Shown: piece after piece, positions 19,117-29,499 of the stretch
How positions within the stretch are numbered: the stretch's first letter is position 1
How the letters are laid out: the number at the start of each line of letters is the position of its first letter
Source: Arsenophonus nilaparvatae
GTDB taxonomy: Bacteria > Pseudomonadota > Gammaproteobacteria > Enterobacterales > Enterobacteriaceae
Strand: one strand, 5' to 3'
NCBI RefSeq assembly: GCF_000757905.1
Contig: NZ_JRLH01000015.1
Length of the DNA stretch: 64,000 nt
Notes under the pieces: generated by a model
Told to the model about the DNA's origin: nothing
Databases searched by the model: none
What the model saw: only the letters and a program-made list of their open reading frames with translations
Position numbers and translations under genes: made by a program

Positions 19117-19804
19117 ACAATTTATGCCAGTAAAATTGGCACAAGCTTTAGTCAGCTCCCTTTTCCCTGAATTGGATAGCCAGCTTCGAGCTGGGCGTCA
19201 TATTGGCATTGATGATCTGGATAATCATGCCTTTTTGATGGATTTTGAACAGGAATTAACGGCTTTTTATGCTCGCTATAATGTTGAGCTGATTCGTGCT
19301 CCAGAAGGTTTTTTCTATTTACGGCCACGTTCGACCACATTAATTCCTCGCTCAGTTTTATCTGAATTAGATATGATGGTTGGCAAAATTCTTTGTTATC
19401 TTTATTTAAGCCCGGAAAGACTTTCGAATCAGGGTATTTTTACTGCGCAGGAACTGTTTGAAGAACTATTGTCACTAGCGGATGAAAGTAAACTACTGAA
19501 GTTTGTCAATCAGCGCTCAACAGGCACGGATTTGGATAAACAAAAATTACAAGAAAAGCTACGCACTTCGCTTAATCGCTTACGCCGATTAGGAATGGTT
19601 CATTTTTTACAAAATGACAGTCACCGTTTTATGATCACCGAATCTGTCTTTCGTTTTGGTGCTGATGTGCGTAGTGGTGATGATCCACAGCAAGCCCAAT
19701 TACGGATGATCCGTGATGGTGAAGCTATGTCGTTAAAAGATAATTTATCGTTAACAGATAACGAAAATAATGATAATGACAAAGATGAAGCGGAGGATGA
19801 ATAG
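19097..19804 (+). CDS. mukE: Chromosome partition protein MukE
   Basis: MukE is the paired winged-helix (KITE) subunit of MukBEF. The 235-residue product starts MSSTNIEQFMPVKLAQALV like E. coli MukE (234 aa) and contains the strongly conserved APEGFFYLRPRSTTLIPRS and LSELDMMVGKILCYLYLSPER. The frame is open 9 codons upstream but the ATG at 19097 matches the family. The C-terminal tail is rich in Asn and acidic residues. It ends two bases before mukB. Confidence 0.95.
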   Translation: MSSTNIEQFMPVKLAQALVSSLFPELDSQLRAGRHIGIDDLDNHAFLMDFEQELTAFYARYNVELIRAPEGFFYLRPRSTTLIPRSVLSELDMMVGKILCYLYLSPERLSNQGIFTAQELFEELLSLADESKLLKFVNQRSTGTDLDKQKLQEKLRTSLNRLRRLGMVHFLQNDSHRFMITESVFRFGADVRSGDDPQQAQLRMIRDGEAMSLKDNLSLTDNENNDNDKDEAEDE

Positions 19805-19806
19805 CT

Positions 19807-22800
19807 ATGTTAGAACGAGGCAAGTTTCGCTCACTCACGCTCATCAACTGGAACGGCTTTTTTGCCAGAACCTTTGATTTGGATGAGTTAGTAACGACGT
19901 TATCTGGTGGCAATGGTGCTGGCAAATCGACCACCATGGCAGCATTTATTACTGCTATGATCCCTGATTTAACCTTGTTGCATTTTCGTAACACCACCGA
20001 AGCGGGTGCAACCTCGGCATCGCGCGATAAAGGGCTGCATGGAAAATTACGCCCAGGGGTTTGTTATTCGATTTTGGACGTCATTAATTCTCGCCATCAG
20101 CGTATTTTAGTGGGGGTTCGCTTACAACAAATTGCGGGACGTGATAAAAAAGTTGATATAAAACCTTTCATAATCGAAAGGTTACCAACGGCAATTTTAC
20201 CGACTCATATTTTGACTGAGCAAGTAGAAGAACGTCAAGCGCGGGTAATTAGTTTAAATGATTTAAAAGATCAAATGGATGCGATTGAAGGTGTACAGTT
20301 TAAACAATTTAATTCAATCACTGATTACCACGCTCAGCTATTTGAGCTGGGTATTATTCCAAAACGATTGAGATCATCGAGTGACAGGAGCAAATTTTAT
20401 CGCTTAATTGAAGCTTCTTTATACGGTGGAATTTCCAGCGCTATTACGCGTTCATTACGTGATTATCTGTTGCCGGAAAATAGTGGTGTTCGCAAAGCCT
20501 TTCAGGATATGGAAGCGGCTTTGCGTGAAAATAGGTTAACTCTTGAAGCGATCCGCGTCACTCAATCTGATCGTGACTTATTTAGACGTTTAATCAATGA
20601 AGCAACGGATTACGTTTCAGCTGATTATATGCGGCATGCTAATGAACGCCGGGTTCATCTAGATAGTGCACTTGCTGTTCGAGCGGAATTATTTGACGGC
20701 CGTAAACAACTGATAGCTGCCCAGACCCGTCATGTTGAAATGGTACGTGAACTGGATGAACAAAATGGTTCTTCATTAGATTTAGAAGCGGATTTTCAGG
20801 CAGCAAGTGACCATCTGGGGTTAGTGCAAGCCGCGGTACGTCAGCAGGCAAAAATTGATCGCTATCAGACCGACATTGAAGAGATAACTTATCGTCTGGA
20901 AGAGCAGAGTGAAGTTGTTGAACAAGCATTAGAGCAACAAAGTGAGCATGAAGCCAAAGTTGAGGCGACTGAATTAGAAGTTGATGAGATAAAAAGTCAA
21001 CTGGCTGATTATCAGCAAGCGTTAGATGTTCAGCAAACGCGTGCAATTCAATATCAAAAAGCCCAGCAAGCGTTGGAAAGGGCAAAGAAAATTTGCCAAT
21101 TACCTAAACTAACGCCAGATAATGTTGAGCAATTTTTAACTAGTTTTGAGCAAAAAGAGCAACAGAATACCGAAAAATTACTTGCTCTGGAGCAGAAAAT
21201 CAGTGTTATTGATGCGGCGACTAACCAATTTGACCAAGCTTATAGCTTAGTTAACGATATTGGCGGTGAGGTAAAACGGGATAAGGCTTATCAAAAAGCA
21301 CGTGAATTATTGCGCGACTGGGCTTCACAACAACATCTTGCCCAACGCATTAAGCCGCTACAGATGCAATTAGCTGAGCTGGAGCAAAAACTTAATAGTC
21401 AGCAAGATGCCCAACGCATTTTAGCCGAGTTTTGTCAATATTCTGAACAGCAATATCAGCCAGATGAATTAACGACACTACTGGAAGAATTAGAAGCTCA
21501 GCAAGAGGAACTGAGTATTTCTGTTAGTGAAAGTAGTGAGCATCGCATGTTAATGCGTCAAGAGCTTGAGCAGATCAAACAAAAAATTCAAACCCTAACC
21601 AAAAAAGCACCTACTTGGCTGGCAGCACAAGATGCCCTTAATCAATTAACTGTGCAGGCTAATGATAACTTTAGCCATAGTCATGAAATTACCGAGCATC
21701 TACAGCAATTGTTGGAACAAGAACGTGAAATCACCGTTGAACGTGATGAAGTCGCCAGTCAAAAGCGTGAATTGGAGCAACAAATAGCTCATCTTAGTCA
21801 ACCGAGCGGCGCTGATGATAACCGCTTACTTGGCCTAGCTGAACGGCTTGGTGGTGTTTTGTTATCTGAAATTTATGATGACATTACTATTGATGATGCG
21901 CCTTATTTTTCAGCGCTCTATGGTCCAGCAAGACATGGTATTGTTATTCCTGAGCTAGCAAAAATTCACTCACAGCTTGGTGAATTGATAGCCGAATGTC
22001 CTGATGATGTCTATTTTATTGAAGGCGATCCGCAATCTTTTGATGATAGCGTGTTTAATGCAGAAGAATTTGACCAGTCAGTATTAGTACGTTCGTCAGA
22101 GCGTCAATGGCGTTTTTCTCGTTACCCTGAAGTCCCCCTATTTGGTCGGGCAGCGCGTGAAAATCAGTTGGAGATGTTGAGCCAAGAGAGAGATACCTTA
22201 GCTGAGCGTTATGCGACTCTCTCATTTGATATGCAAAAATTACAACGCGCTCATCATGCATTTAGTGGTTTTATTGGTAAACATCTGGCGGTGGTTTTTG
22301 ACGCCGATCCAGAGGCTGAAATTCGTTCTTTAAATCAACGTAAAAATGAACTTGAGCGCCAATTAGCTCAATTTGAAGCACAAACACAACAACAAAAACA
22401 GCAACATATTGCGACCAAAGAACGTTTGTCGAATTTAAACCGGTTATTGCCAAAAGTTAATTTGCTAATGGATGAAACGCTAGTCTCTCGGATTGAAGAA
22501 ATCCGTGAAGCATTGGCAGAGGCAGAAGAAGCGGGGCACTTTTTGCATAAGCATGCAAAATCGTTAGCAAAATTAGAGCCAATAGCCAACGTCCTACAAA
22601 GTGATCCTGAGCAGCATGAGCAATTACGTCATGAATATGAACAGGTCAAACAGTTGCAGCAACAATCTAAACAGCAATCTTTTGCTTTAATTGAAGTTGC
22701 TCAACGTCGCGCTCATTTTAGTTATCACGACTCGACGGAGATGCTGTCAGAAAATACCGATTTAAATAATAAACTCCGCAAGCGTCTGGAACAGGCTGAA

Positions 22801-24255
22801 AAAGAGCGTAGTCAGGCACGTGAACAGTTAAGGCAGCAACAAACTAAAACGGCGCAATTTAACCAACTATTAGCTTCACTGCGTAGCTCTTATGAAACTA
22901 AGCAGGATATGCTAAGAGAATTAGAAGCTGAAATAAAAGCAATTGGCGTTCAAGCAGATAGTAATGCTGAAAAACGGGCACGCGAACGCCGAGACCAACT
23001 TTATGAAGCTGTAAATGCTAATCGCTCGCGCATTAACCAATTGGAAAAACAGATCGCATTTTGTGAAGCTGAAATGGACAATTGGCAGAAAAAATTACGT
23101 AAATTAGAGCGGGATTATTACCAACTTCGCGAGCAGGTGGTCTCCGGTAAATCTGGTTGGTGTGTTGTAATGCATATGGTCAGAGAAAACGGTGTCGAGC
23201 GTCGTTTACATCGGCGTGAATTAGCTTATATGGATGGCGATAGTTTACGTTCGATGTCAGATAAAGCGCTGGGTGCACTTAGGCAAGCGGTAGCGGATAA
23301 TGAACATTTACGCGATGTATTACGTGCCTCTGAAGATCTTAAACGACCAGAGCGCAAAGTAGCGTTCTTTATTGCGGTTTATCAACATTTACGTGAACGT
23401 ATTCGACAAGACATTATTTGTACTGATGATCCGGTTGATGCCATTGAACAAATGGAAATTGAATTAGCGCGTTTGACAGAAGAACTAACAGCCCGTGAAC
23501 AAAAATTGGCCATTAGTGCAAAGAGTGTGGCAAATATTATCCGTAAAACGATCCATCGTGAGCAAAATCGCATCCGCCTGCTTAACCAAGGGCTACAGTC
23601 CGTTGCTTTTGGACAGGTAAAAGGGGTTCGGCTTAATGTTAATATTCGACAAAGTCATGAATCACTACTTGATGTGTTATCAGAAGAGCACGAACATCAT
23701 CAGGATCTGTTTAAAAATAAGAGTCTGACATTCTCTGAAGCGATGGCAAAGCTTTATCAACGTTTAAACCCACAGCTAGATATTGGCCAACGCCTGCCCC
23801 AAACAATTGGTGAAGAATTACTTGATTATCGTAATTATCTAGAACTGGACGTTGAAGTTAATCGTGGTTCGGATGGGTGGCTCAAAGCTGAAAGTGGCGC
23901 GCTGTCGACGGGAGAAGCAATTGGTACAGGCATGTCAATTTTGGTGATGGTGGTACAGAGTTGGGAAGAAGAGTCACAACGATTACGAGGTAAAGATATT
24001 TTACCTTGTAGGTTCTTATTCCTGGATGAAGCGGCTCGATTGGATGCTAAATCGATTGCAACATTATTTGAACTTTGTGAACGATTAAAAATGCAATTAA
24101 TTATTGCTGCGCCTGAAAATATCAGTCCGGAAAAAGGGACGACTTATAAGTTGGTACGTAAGGTATTTGGCCAACAGGAGCATGTTCATGTCGTTGGTTT
24201 GAAAGGTTTTGGACAAGAAGATAAACAGTTAAAAATATCTTCTGCTGTCACTTAA
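19807..24255 (+). CDS. mukB: Chromosome partition SMC-like ATPase MukB
   Basis: MukB is the SMC-like ATPase that organises the chromosome and interacts with MatP and topoisomerase IV. The 1,482-residue product (E. coli 1,486) has the head Walker A SGGNGAGKSTTMAAF at about residues 34-46, a Gln- and Glu-rich coiled coil on both sides of a central hinge (around residues 640-790, GLAERLGGVLLSEIYDD), and the C-terminal signature LSTGEAIGTGMSILVMVV and Walker B FLFLDEAARLD. Intact mukF, mukE, mukB and matP in the same window indicate a complete MukBEF/MatP system. Confidence 0.96.
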   Translation: MLERGKFRSLTLINWNGFFARTFDLDELVTTLSGGNGAGKSTTMAAFITAMIPDLTLLHFRNTTEAGATSASRDKGLHGKLRPGVCYSILDVINSRHQRILVGVRLQQIAGRDKKVDIKPFIIERLPTAILPTHILTEQVEERQARVISLNDLKDQMDAIEGVQFKQFNSITDYHAQLFELGIIPKRLRSSSDRSKFYRLIEASLYGGISSAITRSLRDYLLPENSGVRKAFQDMEAALRENRLTLEAIRVTQSDRDLFRRLINEATDYVSADYMRHANERRVHLDSALAVRAELFDGRKQLIAAQTRHVEMVRELDEQNGSSLDLEADFQAASDHLGLVQAAVRQQAKIDRYQTDIEEITYRLEEQSEVVEQALEQQSEHEAKVEATELEVDEIKSQLADYQQALDVQQTRAIQYQKAQQALERAKKICQLPKLTPDNVEQFLTSFEQKEQQNTEKLLALEQKISVIDAATNQFDQAYSLVNDIGGEVKRDKAYQKARELLRDWASQQHLAQRIKPLQMQLAELEQKLNSQQDAQRILAEFCQYSEQQYQPDELTTLLEELEAQQEELSISVSESSEHRMLMRQELEQIKQKIQTLTKKAPTWLAAQDALNQLTVQANDNFSHSHEITEHLQQLLEQEREITVERDEVASQKRELEQQIAHLSQPSGADDNRLLGLAERLGGVLLSEIYDDITIDDAPYFSALYGPARHGIVIPELAKIHSQLGELIAECPDDVYFIEGDPQSFDDSVFNAEEFDQSVLVRSSERQWRFSRYPEVPLFGRAARENQLEMLSQERDTLAERYATLSFDMQKLQRAHHAFSGFIGKHLAVVFDADPEAEIRSLNQRKNELERQLAQFEAQTQQQKQQHIATKERLSNLNRLLPKVNLLMDETLVSRIEEIREALAEAEEAGHFLHKHAKSLAKLEPIANVLQSDPEQHEQLRHEYEQVKQLQQQSKQQSFALIEVAQRRAHFSYHDSTEMLSENTDLNNKLRKRLEQAEKERSQAREQLRQQQTKTAQFNQLLASLRSSYETKQDMLRELEAEIKAIGVQADSNAEKRARERRDQLYEAVNANRSRINQLEKQIAFCEAEMDNWQKKLRKLERDYYQLREQVVSGKSGWCVVMHMVRENGVERRLHRRELAYMDGDSLRSMSDKALGALRQAVADNEHLRDVLRASEDLKRPERKVAFFIAVYQHLRERIRQDIICTDDPVDAIEQMEIELARLTEELTAREQKLAISAKSVANIIRKTIHREQNRIRLLNQGLQSVAFGQVKGVRLNVNIRQSHESLLDVLSEEHEHHQDLFKNKSLTFSEAMAKLYQRLNPQLDIGQRLPQTIGEELLDYRNYLELDVEVNRGSDGWLKAESGALSTGEAIGTGMSILVMVVQSWEEESQRLRGKDILPCRFLFLDEAARLDAKSIATLFELCERLKMQLIIAAPENISPEKGTTYKLVRKVFGQQEHVHVVGLKGFGQEDKQLKISSAVT

Positions 24256-24290
24256 TTTCAAGTAGTAAAAATTTATTTTTATATTTTAAC

Positions 24291-24320
24291 AACCGCTATT
24301 TCTTGATAGCGGTTTTTTTA
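24291..24320 (+). terminator. Intrinsic terminator of mukFEB
   Basis: AACCGCTAT pairs with ATAGCGGTT and is followed by a run of seven T. It lies 36 bases after the mukB stop. Confidence 0.88.
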
Positions 24321-24636
24321 TTACGGCTATGTTTTAAAAGTAAATTAAGTATTGCAATTGAAAATAAAGTGATCGAAGATTATATTTTAAATAGTAGGTT
24401 AGCAATTTAATTTTTAATAAGTATTAAATCTAAAATTTATGGGATTTTATTTTAAATGAAAATTTACTTTATCAGTGCGGGTTATAAATTAATTTATAAA
24501 TATGATTATTTTTAAATAAAAAATTATTTAAATTTGTATCAAATAAACCACAACGGATTAGTTAATTTTAACCTTCTAAAGATAAATTTTTTACTCTGCT
24601 ATTAAAACAATAAAAATGAATTATAAAGGTGGTATT
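24321..24636. other. AT-rich region upstream of ldtD
   Basis: This stretch after the mukB terminator is very AT-rich and shows no coding frame. It should contain the ldtD promoter, but no element was convincing enough to annotate separately. Confidence 0.5.
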
Positions 24637-26328
24637 ATGGCGAATAAACGAGTCAACACTCTGCGTGCTTCATTAATAGGCTGTGTAATATTGACAGTAA
24701 CACCAGCGTGTGCACAGCTCGCGCAAATAAACACAACCACAAATATCCAAGTTCCTTTAACCAATTTGGTTTCTGAGCAGAAAAATGTAACTGCTGAAGA
24801 GATACAAAAAAGTCGTCAGCAGCTGCAAGGCTTCTTATCACCAGGTACTAATTTAGTATATACCGACAGATTAGCTAAGCTCTATGCTGAAAATAATATG
24901 CAACCATTGTGGGGTGATGAAACAGCGGTATTAGAATTTAAGCAGCAGTTAGCAGAATTAGCGTTGGCCGGTTTTCAGCCTCAGTTTGGTAAATGGCTAT
25001 CCCTATTAGTAAAAAATAAACAACTCAATCAGATGGAACGAGATATTATTTTGTCAGATGCTATGTTGGGTTATTTATATTTTATATGTAATGTAAAATA
25101 TAATGGTAAAGATTGGTTATATCAAAAAACGCCTTATCAACTTCGTGAGCCGACGGTTGGTGCCGTTTCTCAGTGGCAAACTGCGGTTAATTCTAAACAA
25201 TTAGCCAGTTGGCTGAAAACATTAGCGCCACAACACGCCTCGTACTTACCGATGAGAACGAAGATGTTGGCTTATTTATCAGATCAACAAATATGGCCTA
25301 AAATAAATACGGCTAGTCTCTTAAAGCCAGGCCAAGCAAGCAATGATCTTGTTTCCTTAAGTGAAATTTTGACTCGCAATGGATTGTTATCGCAGGATCC
25401 ACTTACCGATCAAAATAGTCGTCGCTATGATGGATTATTAGTTGATGCGGTTAAACAATTTCAGCGAATGTATGGACTAGAACCGGATGGTATTATTGGT
25501 AACGCAACATTAAAATGGTTAAATACTTCACCTACCGATCGGGCTGGTTTATTGGCGATTAATATCCAACGCTTAAGAATTATTCCCAATGAAAGCGGTT
25601 CTGGTATGTTAGTTAATATTCCGGCTTATACATTACATTTTTACTCAAATAATCAATTAATTATAGATTCTAAAGTGATTGTTGGGCGTCCTGATCGTAA
25701 AACCCCGATAATGAGCAGTGAACTTAATAGTGTTGTGATTAATCCACCCTGGAATGTTCCTGTTAGCATGGTTCGTAAAGATATCTTGCCTCAAGCCAGA
25801 AGAGATCCGGGTTATTTTGCTCGCCGAGGTTTTACGGTTTTATCCGGTTGGGAGCGTGATGCCTATCCTATTGATCCTTACTCAATTAACTGGAATGCCA
25901 TCTCGTCTTCATCCTTCCCCTATCGTGTACGCCAGGCACCAGGGCCATCCAATGCCCTTGGCCGTTATAAATTTAACATGCCAAGCTCTGATGCAATTTA
26001 CTTACATGATACCCCTAACCATAGTTTATTTAATCGGCAAAATCGTTCAATTAGCTCCGGTTGTGTGCGAGTAAATAAGGCATCAGTGTTAGCATCAATT
26101 TTACTGGCGCGAGCTAGTTGGGATCAACAGCGTATTGATGGTGCGCTTCAGCTAGGTGACACACGTTATATTAATATTCCAGGCAGGATACCCATTTATC
26201 TTTATTACCAAACCGCCTGGGTTGATAACAAAAATGTTGCCAATTTTCGGGATGATATTTATAGCTATGACAATGTCATTTATGGGGCGATGAATTATTT
26301 AAATGAAATAAGAGCCACGCTTAACTAA
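24637..26328 (+). CDS. ldtD: L,D-transpeptidase LdtD (YcbB)
   Basis: LdtD makes 3-3 crosslinks in peptidoglycan. The 563-residue precursor has an N-terminal signal (ASLIGCVILTVTPACA) and is closely similar to E. coli YcbB (615 aa), with a shorter linker before the peptidoglycan-binding domain (around AVKQFQRMYGLEPDGIIGNATLKWL). The YkuD catalytic domain has IYLHDTPNHSLF and SISSGCVRVNKAS, giving the essential His and Cys. Start 24637 is chosen over the ATG at 24616 because AAAGGTGG lies just upstream. The upstream Cys in PACAQ could resemble a lipobox but the family is periplasmic and soluble or loosely anchored. Confidence 0.93.
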   Translation: MANKRVNTLRASLIGCVILTVTPACAQLAQINTTTNIQVPLTNLVSEQKNVTAEEIQKSRQQLQGFLSPGTNLVYTDRLAKLYAENNMQPLWGDETAVLEFKQQLAELALAGFQPQFGKWLSLLVKNKQLNQMERDIILSDAMLGYLYFICNVKYNGKDWLYQKTPYQLREPTVGAVSQWQTAVNSKQLASWLKTLAPQHASYLPMRTKMLAYLSDQQIWPKINTASLLKPGQASNDLVSLSEILTRNGLLSQDPLTDQNSRRYDGLLVDAVKQFQRMYGLEPDGIIGNATLKWLNTSPTDRAGLLAINIQRLRIIPNESGSGMLVNIPAYTLHFYSNNQLIIDSKVIVGRPDRKTPIMSSELNSVVINPPWNVPVSMVRKDILPQARRDPGYFARRGFTVLSGWERDAYPIDPYSINWNAISSSSFPYRVRQAPGPSNALGRYKFNMPSSDAIYLHDTPNHSLFNRQNRSISSGCVRVNKASVLASILLARASWDQQRIDGALQLGDTRYINIPGRIPIYLYYQTAWVDNKNVANFRDDIYSYDNVIYGAMNYLNEIRATLN

Positions 26329-26340
26329 TGGATAAAAATG

Positions 26341-26371
26341 ATATAAAAGGGGGCAAAAGCCTCTTTTATAT
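26341..26371 (+). terminator. Intrinsic terminator of ldtD
   Basis: ATATAAAAGGGGGC pairs imperfectly with GCCTCTTTTATAT around an AAAA loop, twelve bases after the ldtD stop. The arms are AT-rich at the base and can serve as the T tract. Confidence 0.7.
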
Positions 26372-26729
26372 TAAATTTCAATCATGTGTTATTTTCTAAT
26401 TTATTTAGTATAGATGCATAAATATCGTTTTTAGCGATAAATTATGCTTTTTGCAAAATAACTGATTAAACTCAGGCGTTAACAAAATTTTGACTGATAA
26501 TGGGGTTATTTTGTGCGTGATAAGTATAAATATTGAGCGATTTGATATAGTTATTGCAAAAATAGATTATAATAATATTATATTTAATTATAATTAACAT
26601 GTATTAAATGTGATATTATATAAAGTTACATTTATATTTTTTACATAATTATACAAAAGTAGTGGAATAAATTCGGTATAATTATTGTACATGTTGGTTA
26701 TTTTTTATTTTTATTTGAGTTAAGTGGCT
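26372..26729. other. AT-rich gap upstream of mepK
   Basis: No gene is visible. A TATAAT at 26677-26682 is placed 48 bases before the mepK start and might be a -10 element, but no good -35 lies at the right distance. Confidence 0.45.
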
Positions 26730-27278
26730 ATGGACAATATTGATCAAAATCGACGAAAATGGTTAGGTTATGGCGCGATAACATTGGGTTTTAGCTTATT
26801 ACCTAGGCATGCCTTTGCGGCATTAACAACCCCGCGACCCAAAATTCTTCGCTTTGAAAATCTTCATACTGGTGAGTTTCTTAAGACTGAGTTTTTTGAT
26901 GGTCGTCGTTATAATAACGCTGAATTGACCCGCTTGAATCACTTATTCCGTGATCATCGTAATAATAAAATTAAAATTATTGATCCGAAATTATTTGATC
27001 AGATTTATTTGTTGCAAGTACTAATGGGAACCAATAAACCTGTTCAACTAGTTTCTGGCTATCGCTCAGTCGAAACCAATAATGCACTTCGACGTAAAAG
27101 TAGTGGGGTTGCTAAAAACAGCTATCATACCCATGGCCGAGCAATGGATTTTCATATCCAAGGGGTCGGACTTAACCATATTCGCAAAGCAGCATTAAAA
27201 ATGCGAGCAGGCGGAGTGGGCTATTATCCTAATAGTAATTTTGTCCATATTGATACAGGACCGGTCAGAAAATGGTAA
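26730..27278 (+). CDS. mepK: Peptidoglycan endopeptidase MepK
   Basis: MepK (YcbK) is a murein endopeptidase that cleaves 3-3 crosslinks, the bonds made by LdtD encoded next to it. The 182-residue product has the E. coli length. It has a twin-arginine type signal (NRRKWLGYG then a hydrophobic stretch ending HAFA) and the peptidase M15-like zinc ligands in SGYRS, SYHTHGRAMDFH and FVHIDTGP. An in-frame GTG at 26724 is two codons upstream; the ATG is preferred by similarity. The neighbourhood ldtD-mepK-gloC is the same as in E. coli. Confidence 0.92.
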   Translation: MDNIDQNRRKWLGYGAITLGFSLLPRHAFAALTTPRPKILRFENLHTGEFLKTEFFDGRRYNNAELTRLNHLFRDHRNNKIKIIDPKLFDQIYLLQVLMGTNKPVQLVSGYRSVETNNALRRKSSGVAKNSYHTHGRAMDFHIQGVGLNHIRKAALKMRAGGVGYYPNSNFVHIDTGPVRKW

Positions 27279-27328
27279 GCTATTAGATTATTAAATAAAT
27301 TTTATTTAAATAATGGACTTATTACCAT

Positions 27329-27961
27329 ATGAAATTTGATATTATTCCTGTAACCGATTTTAAGCAGAATTGTACGCTAATTTGGGATGAAAAGAGCTTG
27401 GATGCCGTTATTGTTGATCCGGGTGGTGAAGTAGCAAAATTAATTGCAGAAATTACAAAGCGTTCATTAAATTTACAGTATATCTTATTAACCCATGGTC
27501 ATTTTGATCATGTTGGTGGCTGTGCTGAGTTAGCAGCGCATTTCTCGGTGCCAATTTATGGTCCGCAAAAAGAAGATGAGTTTTTGATCAACGGATTGGC
27601 AATTCAAAGCCAAATGTTTGGTGTTGCGCAATGTCCGGACTTTACGCCAGATCGCTACTTGCAAGAGGGTGATGAAATTACTTTTGCTGACATTAAACTG
27701 GCTGTTCTACATTGCCCAGGCCATACGCCTGGACATATTATCTTTGTTAATCATGCAGATAAGCTAATTTCTATGGGAGATGTACTTTTCCAGGGTGGCG
27801 TTGGCCGCACTGATTTCCCTAAAGGTGATCATGCAACATTAATCCACTCAATTAAAACAAAAATTTTGCCCCTTGGTGATGATTATCAATTTATTCCTGG
27901 TCATGGGCCAATGTCTAATTTGGCGGCTGAACGGCAATTTAATCCCTTCTTACAAGGCTAG
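27329..27961 (+). CDS. gloC: Hydroxyacylglutathione hydrolase GloC (type II glyoxalase)
   Basis: GloC (YcbL) hydrolyses S-lactoylglutathione in methylglyoxal detoxification. The 210-residue product is a metallo-beta-lactamase fold enzyme with the THGHFDHVGG metal site near residues 53-62, further metal ligands in HCPGHTPGH and SMGDVLF, and the terminal PGHGP. It follows mepK by 50 bases on the same strand. Confidence 0.92.
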   Translation: MKFDIIPVTDFKQNCTLIWDEKSLDAVIVDPGGEVAKLIAEITKRSLNLQYILLTHGHFDHVGGCAELAAHFSVPIYGPQKEDEFLINGLAIQSQMFGVAQCPDFTPDRYLQEGDEITFADIKLAVLHCPGHTPGHIIFVNHADKLISMGDVLFQGGVGRTDFPKGDHATLIHSIKTKILPLGDDYQFIPGHGPMSNLAAERQFNPFLQG

Positions 27962-28008
27962 TTTTATTCAGTTACCACAATTTCGCCGTTAGGCTTTTAA
28001 TAATGAAA

Positions 28009-28035
28009 ACCGATTAGGGTATTGGCCTAATCGGT
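28009..28035 (-). terminator. Intrinsic terminator of aspC
   Basis: ACCGATTAGG pairs with CCTAATCGGT across a seven-base loop. Read on the minus strand the stem is followed by TTTTCATT, and it lies 28 bases past the aspC stop; it may also stop gloC transcripts from the other side. Confidence 0.75.
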
Positions 28036-28062
28036 AACTGTCTGAATTAACAGTTTGTTTCT

Positions 28063-29253
28063 TTATAATACGTCAATGATAGCTTTGCATAAAGGAACCA
28101 TATTCTCTAACGTTAAGCCAGCGACGTTAATACGACCTGAACTAATTGCATAGATAGCATGTTTTTCACGTAGCTGAGTTACTTGTTCTTCATTAAGGCC
28201 ACTAAAAGAGAACATACCGTTTTGTTTACTAATAAAACTAAAATCTTGCTTAACGCCTTTTTCTTGTAATGTATTCACAAATAGCTGTCGCATACGTTGG
28301 ATGCGCTGCCGCATGGTTGTCAGCTCTTCGATCCACTCTTTCTTTAGTAATTCATCGGATAAAATTGTGGTAACAATGGCTGCACCGTGGGCTGGGGGAT
28401 TAGAATAGTTTGCGCGGATAATTGATTTTATTTGACTAAAGGCTCGCTCTGCTTGATCACTATTATTGGCAACAATTGTACAGGCACCAACTCGTTCATT
28501 ATATAAGCCAAAATTTTTCGAGTAGGAACTGGCAATAATGATTTCAGGGTTTTTGTTGGTAAAAATACGTAAACCTTGCGCATCTTCGTCCAGGCCTTTA
28601 GCAAAACCTTGGTAGGCAAAATCAAAAACCGGCAATAAGTTTTTTTCAGCTGCCAGAGTAGACAAAATTTCCCATTGTTCTGGTGTTGGGTCGATACCGG
28701 TCGGGTTATGACAGCAACCATGTAGCAATAATACATCACCTGGTTTTGCATCTTCTAAGCTACTTAACATGCCAGCAAAATCCAGATTATGCTTTTCAGC
28801 ATCATAGTAATTGTAATGACAACATGTCAGGCCAGCCGCTTTAAATACATTCTGGTGATTTGGCCAGGTTGGTTGGCTGATCCAGACGCGTTGGGCAGAG
28901 GTTTGTTTAGCAATAAATTCAGCAGCAATACGCAATGCACCGGTGCCACCTGGCGCCTGTGAAGTGCGAGCTCGATTTTCGGTAATTATTGGATGGTTGT
29001 TGCCAAACAGTAAGGTTTGAGTAACAGTGGCAAATTCGGCTATCCCGCTGATAGCAAGATAATTTTTAGTCACTTCGTTGTCTAACAGATATTTTTCTGC
29101 TTTTTTGACGGAAGAAAGAATGCGGGTTTTCCCTGACTCATCCTTGTAAACACCAATACCTAAATTGATTTTTTGTTTACGCGGATCAGCATTAAAACTC
29201 TCTGCTAAACCTAAAATAGGATCCGCAGGAGCAGCAATAATATTTTCCAACAT
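28063..29253 (-). CDS. aspC: Aspartate aminotransferase
   Basis: AspC interconverts aspartate/2-oxoglutarate and oxaloacetate/glutamate with PLP. The 396-residue product equals the E. coli length. The PLP-lysine is in ASSYSKNFGLYNERVG near residue 246, with LLHGCCHNPTGIDPT and FDFAYQGF upstream, all class I aminotransferase signatures. It lies downstream of ompF on the same strand, but the ompF terminator separates the two. A GGAAT precedes the start. Confidence 0.95.
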   Translation of the reverse strand: MLENIIAAPADPILGLAESFNADPRKQKINLGIGVYKDESGKTRILSSVKKAEKYLLDNEVTKNYLAISGIAEFATVTQTLLFGNNHPIITENRARTSQAPGGTGALRIAAEFIAKQTSAQRVWISQPTWPNHQNVFKAAGLTCCHYNYYDAEKHNLDFAGMLSSLEDAKPGDVLLLHGCCHNPTGIDPTPEQWEILSTLAAEKNLLPVFDFAYQGFAKGLDEDAQGLRIFTNKNPEIIIASSYSKNFGLYNERVGACTIVANNSDQAERAFSQIKSIIRANYSNPPAHGAAIVTTILSDELLKKEWIEELTTMRQRIQRMRQLFVNTLQEKGVKQDFSFISKQNGMFSFSGLNEEQVTQLREKHAIYAISSGRINVAGLTLENMVPLCKAIIDVL

Positions 29254-29426
29254 ATTTATAATTCCAATGACTCAATTGTGATTTGGTAATCGAGGGATCT
29301 CAGGTTAACGCGATGAAAATGATTTGCCAACACTCTGAGGTAAAAATAAGGCAAACTTGTGATATTAGATTCGGTTGATATTGTTTTGCCGGTAACAATA
29401 TTTTACCAATTAACATAAATTGATAA

Positions 29427-29453
29427 AAAAACAGCGCTAAAGCGCTGTTTTTC
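29427..29453 (-). terminator. Intrinsic terminator of ompF
   Basis: AAAACAGCGCT and AGCGCTGTTTT form a strong stem with a two-base loop; on the minus strand a T tract follows. It lies about 50 bases after the porin stop codon. Confidence 0.88.
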
Positions 29454-29499
29454 GAATTTACGTTTTCACTTTTACTGTTAAACTACCGCTAAGCGATAA